This document shows, piece after piece, positions 6,726-13,792 of a DNA stretch of 18,443 bases. The stretch comes from JBPOHE01 sp052035915 (GTDB lineage Bacteria; Pseudomonadota; Gammaproteobacteria; Chromatiales; Chromatiaceae), in NCBI GenBank assembly GCA_052035915.1, contig JBPOHE010000062.1, forward strand, positions 1 through 18,443. The letters are read 5' to 3'. Numbering within the stretch: the first letter of the stretch is position 1; the number at the start of each line of letters is the position of its first letter. The position numbers were made by a program, and so were the translations under genes. Under the pieces are notes generated by a model. The model was not told where the DNA came from, searched no databases, and saw nothing but the letters and a program-made list of their open reading frames with translations.

Positions 6726-7799
6726 ATGCCGCTCGTCGCCCACACCGATCTGCCGACCTTCGATCGCCTGCGGGAGGAAGGCCAGACCATCCTCGACCCC
6801 AGGCGCGCGGCGCGGCAGGACATCCGCGAGCTCCACATCGGGCTCTTGAACATGATGCCGGATGCCGCCCTGGAGGCGACCGAGCGTCAGTTCTTCCGTT
6901 TGGTGGGGGAGTCGAATCAGATCGCCCAGTTTTATATGCATCCCTTTACCCTGGCCGAACTCAGGCGCGGTTCCAAGGCCCTCGAACATATCGAGCGTTA
7001 CTACGAGTCCTTCCGCGACATCCAGCAAGAGGGATTGGACGCCCTCATCATCACCGGCGCCAATGTCACCCGTCCGGATCTTTCCCTGGAGCCCTTCTGG
7101 GAGCCCTTGATCGAGGTCATCCATTGGGCGACCGGGCATGTCACCTCGGTGCTCTGTTCCTGCCTGGCCACCCATGCGGTGTTGCAGTTCCAGCATGGTC
7201 AGCGACGCCAACCCCTGGGTTTCAAGCGCTGGGGGGTCTATCCCCATCGGGTGGTGGACCGCGCCCATCCGCTCGTCAACGACGTCAACACCCTCTTCGA
7301 TGTCCCCCATTCCAGGTTCAACGATATCTCCCGCGCCCAGTTCGAGGCCGCCGGCCTGCATATCCTGGTGGAGAGCGAGGTGGCCGGGGTGCACCTGGCG
7401 GTGAGCGCGGATCGCTTCCGCGTCGTCTATTTTCAGGGCCATCCGGAATACGACACCGTCAGCCTGCTCAAGGAATACAAACGCGAGGTCATGCGCTACG
7501 CCCATGGCGAACGGGAGGACTATCCCCCCTTCATCGAGAATTATTTCACCGAGACTCAGCGCGCCATCCTCACCGAATATCGAGGGAGGATCGAGCATGA
7601 ACGCGCCCTGGGTCGTCCCTTCAGCGATTTCCCCGAACACCTGATGGCCTCGGGGTTGGACAATACCTGGCACGATACCGCCGAGGCGGTGGTGGGTAAT
7701 TGGATCGGCAAGGTGTATCAGATCACCAACAACGATCGCCGTCTCCCCTTCATGGCGGGGGTGGATCCAGATGATCCCCTGGGGCTGCGGGGCGCCTGA
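6726..7799 (+). CDS. metA: Homoserine O-succinyltransferase (MetA family, divergent long form)
   Basis: MetA-type enzymes acylate homoserine, the first committed step of methionine synthesis. This protein has 357 residues against about 309 in E. coli. Motifs in order are NMMPDAALEATERQFFRLVG (residues 42-61), LIITGANV (108-114), HVTSVLCSCLATHA (138-151) and YFQGHPEYD (235-243). By alignment to E. coli HVTSTLFVCWA and the His235/Glu237 pair, the catalytic residues are Cys146, His239 and Glu241. The E. coli TGAP segment, which influences succinyl versus acetyl choice, reads TGAN here, so acyl donor preference is not settled. The start ATG follows AAGGAGG. Extra residues lie at both ends, including a C-terminal tail NNDRRLPFMAGVDPDDPLG. 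No SAM or other riboswitch was seen upstream; the operon promoter is before 5862. Confidence 0.85.
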   Translation: MPLVAHTDLPTFDRLREEGQTILDPRRAARQDIRELHIGLLNMMPDAALEATERQFFRLVGESNQIAQFYMHPFTLAELRRGSKALEHIERYYESFRDIQQEGLDALIITGANVTRPDLSLEPFWEPLIEVIHWATGHVTSVLCSCLATHAVLQFQHGQRRQPLGFKRWGVYPHRVVDRAHPLVNDVNTLFDVPHSRFNDISRAQFEAAGLHILVESEVAGVHLAVSADRFRVVYFQGHPEYDTVSLLKEYKREVMRYAHGEREDYPPFIENYFTETQRAILTEYRGRIEHERALGRPFSDFPEHLMASGLDNTWHDTAEAVVGNWIGKVYQITNNDRRLPFMAGVDPDDPLGLRGA

Positions 7800-7842
7800 T
7801 CCCAGTTCCCGGATACTTGAAAAAGCCCCTGGCAGACGCGAT

Positions 7843-7863
7843 CTCAGGGGAACTTTTCCCTGA
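7843..7863. repeat. Small hairpin between metA and the DUF971 gene
   Basis: TCAGGG and CCCTGA form a 6-bp stem around GAACTTTT, between the metA stop (7799) and the next ATG (7869). There is no following T tract, so it is a weak terminator or attenuator at best. Confidence 0.3.
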
Positions 7864-7868
7864 TCGAG

Positions 7869-8276
7869 ATGGCCATGACCCCCCAACATCCGCGTCCCAC
7901 CGAGATCAAGCTCCACCAACATTCCCGGGTGCTGGAGATCAGCTATGACGACGGCGCCCGCTTCGAGTTGCCCGGCGAGTTCCTGCGAGTCTACTCACCC
8001 TCTGCCGAGGTACGGGGTCATTTCCCCGGCGAAGAGAAACTCCAGATCGGCAAGGAAGGGGTAGGGATCAAGGATATCCAGCCGGTCGGCCAGTATGCGA
8101 TCAAAATCATTTTCGACGACGGCCATCAATCCGGGCTCTATGACTGGCGCTACCTCTATTTTCTCGGCCAGGAATGGCGGGAACTCTGGTCGAGATACCT
8201 GGCCCGTCTCGACGCCGCTGGGGTTCAGCGTCGCGCCCCGGATCCCTTCGAGGGCCTGGGCTCGGGGTCGACCTGA
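7869..8276 (+). CDS. DUF971 / gamma-butyrobetaine hydroxylase-like N-terminal domain protein
   Basis: A 135-residue protein matching the stand-alone GBBH-like N-terminal domain. It reads PTEIKLHQHSRVLEISYDDG, then FELPGEFLRVYSPSAEVRGH, then VGQYAIKIIFDDGHQSGLYDWRYLYFLG. The last block (DGH.SGLY.W.YL) is the family's best signature. In several bacteria this domain is found beside ATPases or Fe-S assembly genes, but the specific role is not established. ATG codons at 7869 and 7875 are both possible. It lies 69 bp after metA and on the same strand, so it may be the last gene of that operon. A strong intrinsic terminator follows at 8340-8362. Confidence 0.8.
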   Translation: MAMTPQHPRPTEIKLHQHSRVLEISYDDGARFELPGEFLRVYSPSAEVRGHFPGEEKLQIGKEGVGIKDIQPVGQYAIKIIFDDGHQSGLYDWRYLYFLGQEWRELWSRYLARLDAAGVQRRAPDPFEGLGSGST

Positions 8277-8332
8277 GTCTGAAAGTTTGGCGCCGCTCCT
8301 CGGCCCGGAAGCTGTTTGGAACCCTTCGCCTT

Positions 8333-8455
8333 CCGGGCATCGGGCGAAAAGGCCCGATTTTTGTTCTCTTGTTAGCAATAAATAAAGGAATTTCTCCTTA
8401 ACTGTTCTCATGGAGAGAACAATAATCGTGGGAACAGACATCGGCCCCGAGGCGC
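8333..8455. repeat. Composite palindromic repeat, copy C (rearranged)
   Basis: Starts CCGGGCATCGGGC and ends GGCCCCGAGGCGCG. The right hairpin GTTCTC-ATGGA-GAGAAC (8404-8420) followed by AATAATCG is a perfect 6-bp stem equal in layout to the left hairpin of copy D. The left hairpin has lost the GAGAA of copy B: TTGTTAG is joined directly to CAAT. A further inverted repeat, GCTGTTTGGAA (8311-8321) and TTCCAAACAGC (8474-8484), flanks the whole, so the unit may extend to 174 bp. Confidence 0.68.
8340..8362 (+). terminator. Intrinsic terminator downstream of the DUF971 gene
   Basis: TCGGGC (8340-8345) pairs with GCCCGA (8352-8357) around the loop GAAAAG, and TTTTT follows at 8358-8362. This is a textbook rho-independent shape 64 nt after the DUF971 stop. 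It is at the same time the left GC arm of repeat copy C. Confidence 0.72.
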
Positions 8456-8598
8456 GGAAGTTGTAACGAGCCTTTCCAAACAGCCTTTCAGAGGATCACG
8501 AAGTCCGGAGTAGGGCGGACCGTCCGGCGCGGGAATGTTTTTTGACAGAAATCGCCTTACACTGCACCACCTTTCCCCTCAACCCACAGACCGCTGCA

Positions 8599-8874
8599 AT
8601 GACATCCATACTTTGCGAGCACAATCCCGCCCCGGCCAAACTCGATGTGCTCGGCGTCTATTACTGGCCGATCTGGAAAAAGGAGATCTCCCGCTTTCCC
8701 TGGAGTTATGACTTGCAGGAGACCTGTTATTTCCTGCGTGGTCGGGTGATCGTCACCCCCGAGGGCGGTCAACCCCAGGAATTCAGACGCGGCGACCTGG
8801 TCGTCTTCCCAAATGGTCTTTCCTGTACCTGGGAGGTTCTGGAGCCGGTGGAGAAACACTACACCTTCGAATAA
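8599..8874 (+). CDS. Cupin_3 (DUF861)-type small cupin protein
   Basis: A 91-residue cupin beginning MTSILCEHNPAPAKLDVLGVYYWPIWKKEISRFPWSYD. The conserved pattern W.I..KE.S.FPW.Y...E.CYFL.G.V.VTPEGG, followed by F..GDLVVFP.GLSCTWEV....KHY, is characteristic of the Cupin_3 family that includes EutQ- and ureidoglycine aminohydrolase-like folds. The substrate is unknown. I start at ATG 8599 because family members begin near this point. The frame opens back to TTG 8542, but the extra residues look unlike a protein start. No strong SD was seen. It ends 35 bp before mutS. Confidence 0.8.
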   Translation: MTSILCEHNPAPAKLDVLGVYYWPIWKKEISRFPWSYDLQETCYFLRGRVIVTPEGGQPQEFRRGDLVVFPNGLSCTWEVLEPVEKHYTFE

Positions 8875-8909
8875 CCCCGACCGCGCCTCTCTCCCCCCTT
8901 CTCCCTGTC

Positions 8910-11471
8910 ATGGACCAAGACCCGGTCACCTCGCTTCATACCCCGGTCATGCAGCAGTACCTGAGCCTCAAGGCCCAGGCGCGGGAGATGTTGCTGTTCT
9001 ATCGCATGGGGGATTTCTATGAGTTGTTTTATGAGGACGCCGAACGGGCCGCGCGTCTGCTCGACATCACCCTGACCAAACGCGGTCAGTCCGCCGGACG
9101 CCCCATCCCCATGGCCGGTGTCCCGGTTCACGCGGTGGACACCTATCTGGCCCGGCTGGTACGCCTGGGGGAATCGGTGGCCATCTGCGAGCAGATCGGC
9201 GATCCCAACACGGCCAAGGGACCGGTGGAGCGCCGCATCGTGCGCATCATCACCCCGGGCACGGCCACCGACGAGGCGCTGCTGGATGAGCGTCGCGATA
9301 ACCTGCTGGCGGCCCTGCATGTCGAGTCCGGACGCTACGGGCTGGCGGTCCTGGACCTGGGCAGCGGTCGCTTCGGCCTGCAACAGCTCGATGGCCCGGA
9401 GGGATTGCGGGGGGAACTGGAACGCCTGCGACCGGCGGAACTCCTCATCAGCGAGGATCTTCGCGACCCAGGTCCCTTACCCCAGGGCACCAGGATCACC
9501 AAGCGACCGCCCTGGCATTTCGACCTCGACAGCGGCTACCGTCTGCTGATCAGGCAATTCGCCACCCAGGACCTGCGCGGCTTCGGCTGCGAGGGACTCA
9601 ACCTCGGTCTCCGCGCCGCGGGCTGTGTCTTGCAATATGTCCAGGACACCCAGCAGAGCGCCTTGCGCCACATCCGCAGCCTCAGGGTGGAGCGGCGGGA
9701 GGACGCCGTATTTATCGATGCCGCCACCCGTCGCCATCTCGAGATCGATCCTACGCCCGCCGGTGATTCTCGCCACAGCCTGCTCGGCGTGCTCGACCGC
9801 ACCCGCACCCCCATGGGCAGCCGTCTGCTCAGCCGCTGGCTGCATCGACCCTTGCGCCAGGTGGAGGAGGTGCGCCGCCGTCATCAGACGATCGAGGAAC
9901 TGCTGGAAAGCCCCGGCTTGTCCCGGCTCAGGGATGAATTGCGCCACATCGGCGATATCGAACGCATCCTGGCGCGCATTGGTCTCGGCTCGGCGCGTCC
10001 GCGGGATCTGGCGGTGTTGCGCGACACACTGGGCGTCCTGCCGGAACTCCAGCAGGCTCTGGAGCCGCTCCAGTCTCCTCTGTTGCGGGAGCTGGCCGTC
10101 CGCATCGGCACCCACCCGGAGGTCCATTCCCGGCTCGTCCAGGCCATCATCCCCCAACCTCCGGTGACCATCCGCGACGGCGGTGTGCTCGCCGCCGGCT
10201 TTGATGCCGAACTCGACGAGCTGCGCCAACTGTCCCAGAACGCCGGCGACTATCTGCTGGCGCTGGAGGAGCGGGAGCGCCAGCGGACCGGCCTTTCCAG
10301 TCTGCGGGTGAGCTACAACCGGGTGAGCGGCTATTACATCGAGATCAACCGCAGCCAGGCCGAACAAGTGCCCCAGGACTACAGTCGACGCCAGACCCTC
10401 AAAGGGGCGGAGCGTTTCATCACCCCGGAACTCAAGCGCTTCGAGGATCAGGTACTGAGCGCCCGGGAGCGCGCCCTGTCCCGGGAAAAGTCTCTGTACG
10501 AGGACCTGTTGCGGGAACTCGGCGAGGGTCTGGGACCGCTCCAGGATGGTGCCGAGGGACTGGCCGCGCTGGATGGGCTGACCACCCTGGCCGAACGCGC
10601 CGCCAGCCTGAATTATTGCCGCCCGGAATTGGTCGACGAACCCCTGCTAGACATCCAGGAGGGTCGCCACCCAGTGGTGGAAGGGGTGTGCCAGGGCCAT
10701 TTCGTGCCCAACGGCGTCCAGCTCGACGACGATCGCCGCATGCTGATCATCACCGGCCCCAACATGGGCGGCAAATCCACCTTCATGCGCCAGATCGCGC
10801 TCATCCTGCTGCTGGCCTATGCCGGGAGTTATGTGCCGGCGCAAAGCGCGCGCCTGGGTCCGATCGACCGCATCTTCTCCCGCATCGGGGCGGCGGACGA
10901 CCTGGCCGGGGGGCGTTCCACCTTCATGGTGGAGATGCAGGAGACCGCCAACATCCTGCACAACGCCACCAATCAGAGCCTGGTATTGATGGATGAGGTA
11001 GGGCGGGGCACCAGCACCTTCGACGGTCTTTCCCTGGCCTGGGCCAGCGCCATGGAACTGGGGGGGCGAATCCGCGCCTTCACCCTTTTCGCCACCCATT
11101 ACTTCGAGCTGACCACCCTCCCGGAGGAAGTAACCGGGGTGGCGAATGTCCATCTCGACGCCATGGAGCACGGGGATGGGATCGTCTTCATGCATGCGGT
11201 CCGCGAGGGACCGGCCAATCAAAGCTACGGCATCCAGGTCGCCGCCCTGGCCGGGATTCCCCGTCCGGTCATTGACCTGGCCCGGAAACGTTTGCTGGAG
11301 CTGGAAATGAGTGCCCGACGCCATAGCGACCAGCAGTCCGTCCAGCTCTCCCTCTTTCCGCCGGACGCGGAGCATGCGGCCCTGCTTCGCCTGGAACAGA
11401 TCAAGCCCGACGAACTCAGTCCGCGTCAGGCGCTGGCGTTGATCTACGAATTGAAAGCCCTCATGGGCTAG
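8910..11471 (+). CDS. mutS: DNA mismatch repair protein MutS
   Basis: MutS recognises base mismatches and small loops in newly replicated DNA and recruits MutL. The protein has 853 residues, the same length as E. coli MutS. The mismatch-binding F-x-E motif is Phe36-Tyr37-Glu38 in MGDFYELFYEDA. The connector, lever and clamp regions follow. The ABC-type ATPase has Walker A GPNMGGKST at residues 616-624, the signature region DDLAGGRSTFMVEM, and Walker B LVLMDEVGRGTSTFDG with Asp695-Glu696. The C-terminal stretch (LSPRQALALIYELKAL) is the usual dimer/tetramer tail. The ATG at 8910 has no strong SD, but the N-terminal sequence fits the family start. The gene is convergent with the FHA gene across a hairpin at 11481-11510. 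It is complete and shows no sign of damage. Confidence 0.97.
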   Translation: MDQDPVTSLHTPVMQQYLSLKAQAREMLLFYRMGDFYELFYEDAERAARLLDITLTKRGQSAGRPIPMAGVPVHAVDTYLARLVRLGESVAICEQIGDPNTAKGPVERRIVRIITPGTATDEALLDERRDNLLAALHVESGRYGLAVLDLGSGRFGLQQLDGPEGLRGELERLRPAELLISEDLRDPGPLPQGTRITKRPPWHFDLDSGYRLLIRQFATQDLRGFGCEGLNLGLRAAGCVLQYVQDTQQSALRHIRSLRVERREDAVFIDAATRRHLEIDPTPAGDSRHSLLGVLDRTRTPMGSRLLSRWLHRPLRQVEEVRRRHQTIEELLESPGLSRLRDELRHIGDIERILARIGLGSARPRDLAVLRDTLGVLPELQQALEPLQSPLLRELAVRIGTHPEVHSRLVQAIIPQPPVTIRDGGVLAAGFDAELDELRQLSQNAGDYLLALEERERQRTGLSSLRVSYNRVSGYYIEINRSQAEQVPQDYSRRQTLKGAERFITPELKRFEDQVLSARERALSREKSLYEDLLRELGEGLGPLQDGAEGLAALDGLTTLAERAASLNYCRPELVDEPLLDIQEGRHPVVEGVCQGHFVPNGVQLDDDRRMLIITGPNMGGKSTFMRQIALILLLAYAGSYVPAQSARLGPIDRIFSRIGAADDLAGGRSTFMVEMQETANILHNATNQSLVLMDEVGRGTSTFDGLSLAWASAMELGGRIRAFTLFATHYFELTTLPEEVTGVANVHLDAMEHGDGIVFMHAVREGPANQSYGIQVAALAGIPRPVIDLARKRLLELEMSARRHSDQQSVQLSLFPPDAEHAALLRLEQIKPDELSPRQALALIYELKALMG

Positions 11472-11480
11472 CCCGCCTTC

Positions 11481-11510
11481 CTCGCCGGGCGCCATGGCGA
11501 GGACGCCCGG
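11481..11510. terminator. Hairpin between convergent mutS and FHA genes
   Basis: CCGGGCG (11485-11491) and CGCCCGG (11504-11510) form a 7-bp GC stem with a 12-nt loop. An alternative stem pairs CTCGCC (11481-11486) with GGCGAG (11496-11501). It begins 9 nt after the mutS stop and lies 24 nt beyond the FHA stop. No U tract is present, so a bidirectional terminator is likely but not of the classic type. Confidence 0.5.
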
Positions 11511-11534
11511 TGAGAAAGAGGGCATGGAGCGACC

Positions 11535-12236
11535 TCAGTCCTGGATCTTGACCTCGACCCGGTGTTCGCCGACCTGGATGATATCTCCGGCCTGCAACCT
11601 TACTCCGCCGGGTGGCACCTTTAGATTGTTCACCAGGGGGCGCGTTGTCCCCCCGGCATGGATGATGACATAGCCCTCGGTCTGACGGGTGATGGCGGCC
11701 ATCTGCTCGCCTTCCCGACCTATGGTCTGGATTTTGTCTCCCAGGGCCAGGGTTTCCCCTTTGCGGGGACCTTCGAGAAAGCTGATATACCAAACCCCCA
11801 AGGGGAGTTGTTGAGTAGCCGGCGGGGCTATGGTCTTATCGCCCGCCGCGCCTCCCGAGGTGATCCCGGCGGATAGGAAGGTTTTGATGTTGAGCCCCAT
11901 CTTGCCCGGCTGGGTCGCCTGGGGCATCGGGTCTTCGACGGGGGTCTCGGAGATATAACGTAATCGAAACCGGCCCAGGGCCAAGACATCCCCGCTGGCG
12001 AGGGCCACGCAGCGAATGCGCTTCCCATTCAGCAGGGTGCCGTTGCGGCTGCCGAGATCCTCGGCGATGAAGGCCTCGCGCTGTCCGCGTCGCAGCAGCA
12101 GATGGCGACGACTGATGGAGGTGTCATCGAGCGAAACGTCACAGTTCTTGTCGCCACGGCCGATGATCAGATCCTTTTCGCCGAGTACGATTTCTTTCAA
12201 CAATACGTCGTTAAAAGTGATCAGCAGCTTAGCCAT
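11535..12236 (-). CDS. Two-FHA-domain protein
   Basis: A 233-residue protein with an N-terminal canonical FHA (phosphothreonine-binding) domain: LIIGRGDKNCDVSLDD, then SISRRH (residues 40-45), then DLGSRNGTLLNG (60-71). The phosphopeptide contacts Arg27, Ser42, Arg64 and Asn65 are all present. A low-complexity linker of about 50 residues (QATQPGKMGLNIKTF, GGAAGDKTIAPPATQQ) follows. A second, degenerate FHA-like domain covers about 150-233: QTIGREGEQMAAI, GGTTRPLVNNLKVPPGGVRLQAGDIIQVG. FHA proteins read Ser/Thr kinase signals, for example in secretion or cell-wall control; no kinase is nearby. It lies 27 nt after dsbC, probably in the same transcript. No signal peptide is seen, so it is cytoplasmic. 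Confidence 0.88.
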   Translation of the reverse strand: MAKLLITFNDVLLKEIVLGEKDLIIGRGDKNCDVSLDDTSISRRHLLLRRGQREAFIAEDLGSRNGTLLNGKRIRCVALASGDVLALGRFRLRYISETPVEDPMPQATQPGKMGLNIKTFLSAGITSGGAAGDKTIAPPATQQLPLGVWYISFLEGPRKGETLALGDKIQTIGREGEQMAAITRQTEGYVIIHAGGTTRPLVNNLKVPPGGVRLQAGDIIQVGEHRVEVKIQD

Positions 12237-12263
12237 GGAAAATCCAAACCCGGAGATGGATGA

Positions 12264-13046
12264 CTATTTCCCGGCACGCTTGCGGTCGTCCGCTTTCGCC
12301 TTGGATCTGGTGTCCAGATAGGTGGCGAGGCGCTCCGGAGGCACATAGCCGGGCAGCAACTCGCCGTCCTCCAACAGCAGGGCGGGTGTACCCGTCACCC
12401 CCATCAGCTCCCCGAGCAGCATCTGCTGGGCCACCGGGTTCTCGCACTCGCGCTTCTCCACCTTGCCGCCGCTCTTGGCGACGGTCATGGCCTGATTACG
12501 GTCGTCGGCGCACCAAATGGATACCGCGGTCTCATACGAAGGGCTGCCGATCCCCGCCCGGGGGAAAGAGAGATAGCGGATCTTGATACCCTTGGCCTTG
12601 TAGCCCTCGATCTCCCCATGCAGCTTGCGGCAGTAACCGCAGTCCACATCGGTAAAGACGTTGACCGTATGTTTCACCTTGTCCGGCTCCGGTGAGAAAA
12701 CGATCATGGAGGCTTCACCCAGCTTGGCGAGGGCGTCCAGCCGCGCCTTGGAGCGGCTGTTTTCGGTGAGATTTTCCATGCTCGTCATATCCACCAGACT
12801 GCCTTGGACCATGTAGCGGCCATCGGCGCTCATGTAGAAGATCCGTGGTCCGAGGGTCACTTCAAACAGTCCTGGAATCGGGCTCGGCTTGATGGCATCC
12901 GGCTCCAACCCGCGCATGACCTGGGCCAAGGACTGGCGAATGGGGCCGGTGTTGTCTTCCGCCGCCCAGACCAGGGTCCCCAACCCGAGCGATCCCACCA
13001 CCAGCCAGGTCGATAAGCGCCTCATATGGCGAGTAAATGTATTCAT
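12264..13046 (-). CDS. dsbC: Thiol:disulfide interchange protein DsbC
   Basis: Periplasmic disulfide isomerase that corrects wrong disulfides and is kept reduced by DsbD. The N-terminus MRRLSTWLVVGSLGLGTLVWAAEDN is a signal peptide, with cleavage expected after VWA. A DsbC dimerisation domain follows (IPGLFEVTLGPRIFYMSADGRYMVQGSLVD). The thioredoxin domain has the CGYC active site in FTDVDCGYCRKLHGE, the cis-Pro loop GVTGTPALLLEDG, and a second Cys pair (SIWCADD and RECENP) like the structural disulfide of E. coli DsbC. The start could be ATG 13058, 13046 or 13025; none has a strong SD. I give 13046, and 13025 would leave the tightest signal peptide. The 27-nt gap to the FHA gene suggests one transcript. 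Confidence 0.92.
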   Translation of the reverse strand: MNTFTRHMRRLSTWLVVGSLGLGTLVWAAEDNTGPIRQSLAQVMRGLEPDAIKPSPIPGLFEVTLGPRIFYMSADGRYMVQGSLVDMTSMENLTENSRSKARLDALAKLGEASMIVFSPEPDKVKHTVNVFTDVDCGYCRKLHGEIEGYKAKGIKIRYLSFPRAGIGSPSYETAVSIWCADDRNQAMTVAKSGGKVEKRECENPVAQQMLLGELMGVTGTPALLLEDGELLPGYVPPERLATYLDTRSKAKADDRKRAGK

Positions 13047-13058
13047 CTTTGGTTGCAT

Positions 13059-13649
13059 CTCTCAATTCGGTAGCGAGTCAGACTGTACGGCAGCCGCCTT
13101 CGAGGACCGGGACCGCACCCATGGATTTCTCCCGGCTCCCTTCTGTACCCGGTCCTGTGTTTTGTAACACAACCGGGGAAAACCGCTTCAGGGTCCCGGC
13201 TGGAGGCCAGGACGGCTATTCTCGCCTGTGTCCTGGGGTGCCCACAATCACCCGCTTCGCCAGGGTTTGGCGTCGGCCACCGGACGCTTGCCATCAGCCG
13301 ATCTATTTCCACCGTACCTCGCTTACAGCTTGAGGGAAGCCGAGAAGGATACATAAAGTAGAGAGCGGTAATCTTCGAAAGTCTCAAAGATAGACGATCG
13401 GATCGGCTTCCGCTAGCGGGGCTTTGTCGACCGCGTTCACGTTTTTATCGGCCTTCCCCGGGCGTTTCATCATGCAAAGGGCGTGTAAGTTAAAGGATAA
13501 ATCATCCGAGCGGAAAAGCATCGGCAAAGTAATACATAAATATTATGCATTTGATGATTGTTAATTAATAAATAATATTTATTTATAGCCTTATTTGGGC
13601 TCTTGGCCTGGGCCTATCTCAGGAATCCTTGGTATTGTCGAACAGCTCA
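13059..13649. other. Long non-coding region upstream of dsbC with AT-rich island
   Basis: About 590 bp with no supported gene. The open frames at 13037-13333 (plus) and 13043-13387 (minus) have no recognisable protein features. Near 13148-13177 a bulged hairpin pairs CCCGGT/ACCGGG and TGTGTT/AACACA. From about 13529 to 13590 composition falls to roughly 85-90% A+T, against a GC-rich background, with an AATAAAT-AAT-ATTTATT hairpin (13567-13583). The AT-rich stretch could be a promoter or protein-binding region or part of inserted DNA. The dsbC promoter should be within this region on the minus strand, but I cannot place it. Confidence 0.5.
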
Positions 13650-13792
13650 GAGCTTGTGAAGAAATCTGTTGCGCGATCCGATCACGGCGTTGCGTCCTCG
13701 CTCGCCCCTCGCCTATCTACTTGATATGTCTCGGGGACTCGCTGCGGGGCGCCTGGTGTTCGGATCGCTCGCGACGATTTTTTCACAACCTC
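13650..13792. mobile_element. MITE-like inverted-repeat element next to the FAD oxidoreductase stop
   Basis: Two outer arms are imperfect reverse complements. The left arm has GAGCTTGTGAAGAAATC (13650-13666) and GCGCGATCCGATCAC. The right arm, read on the minus strand, has GAGGTTGTGAAAAAATC and GCGAGCGATCCGAACAC. The shared blocks are GAGNTTGTGAANAAATC and CGATCCGANCAC. The centre has no coding frame of note. The 143-bp size with about 40-bp terminal repeats fits a non-autonomous element. No target-site duplication was identified. The last base is directly before the stop codon (13793-13795) of the neighbouring gene. Confidence 0.55.

Noticed and set aside
7800..7868. SAM or other riboswitch near metA
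   Set aside because: The gaps on both sides of metA are too short, and no conserved riboswitch core was seen.
5958..7922. Minus-strand open frame of about 650 codons across the P-loop and MetA genes
   Set aside because: Antisense to two genes with clear motifs and an SD. The translation is a Gly/Leu/Asp-rich mirror without recognisable domains.
8542..8598. TTG start for the Cupin_3 protein, or TTGACA at 8542 as a -35 box
   Set aside because: The extra N-terminal residues do not fit the family. No matching -10 hexamer lies 16-18 nt downstream of TTGACA.
10647..11525. Minus-strand open frame over the 3' part of mutS
   Set aside because: Antisense to the MutS ATPase domain, with no motifs of its own.
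13043..13387. Small gene upstream of dsbC
   Set aside because: No SD, no domain, overlaps the dsbC start, and has an Arg/Pro-rich composition typical of non-coding GC-rich frames.
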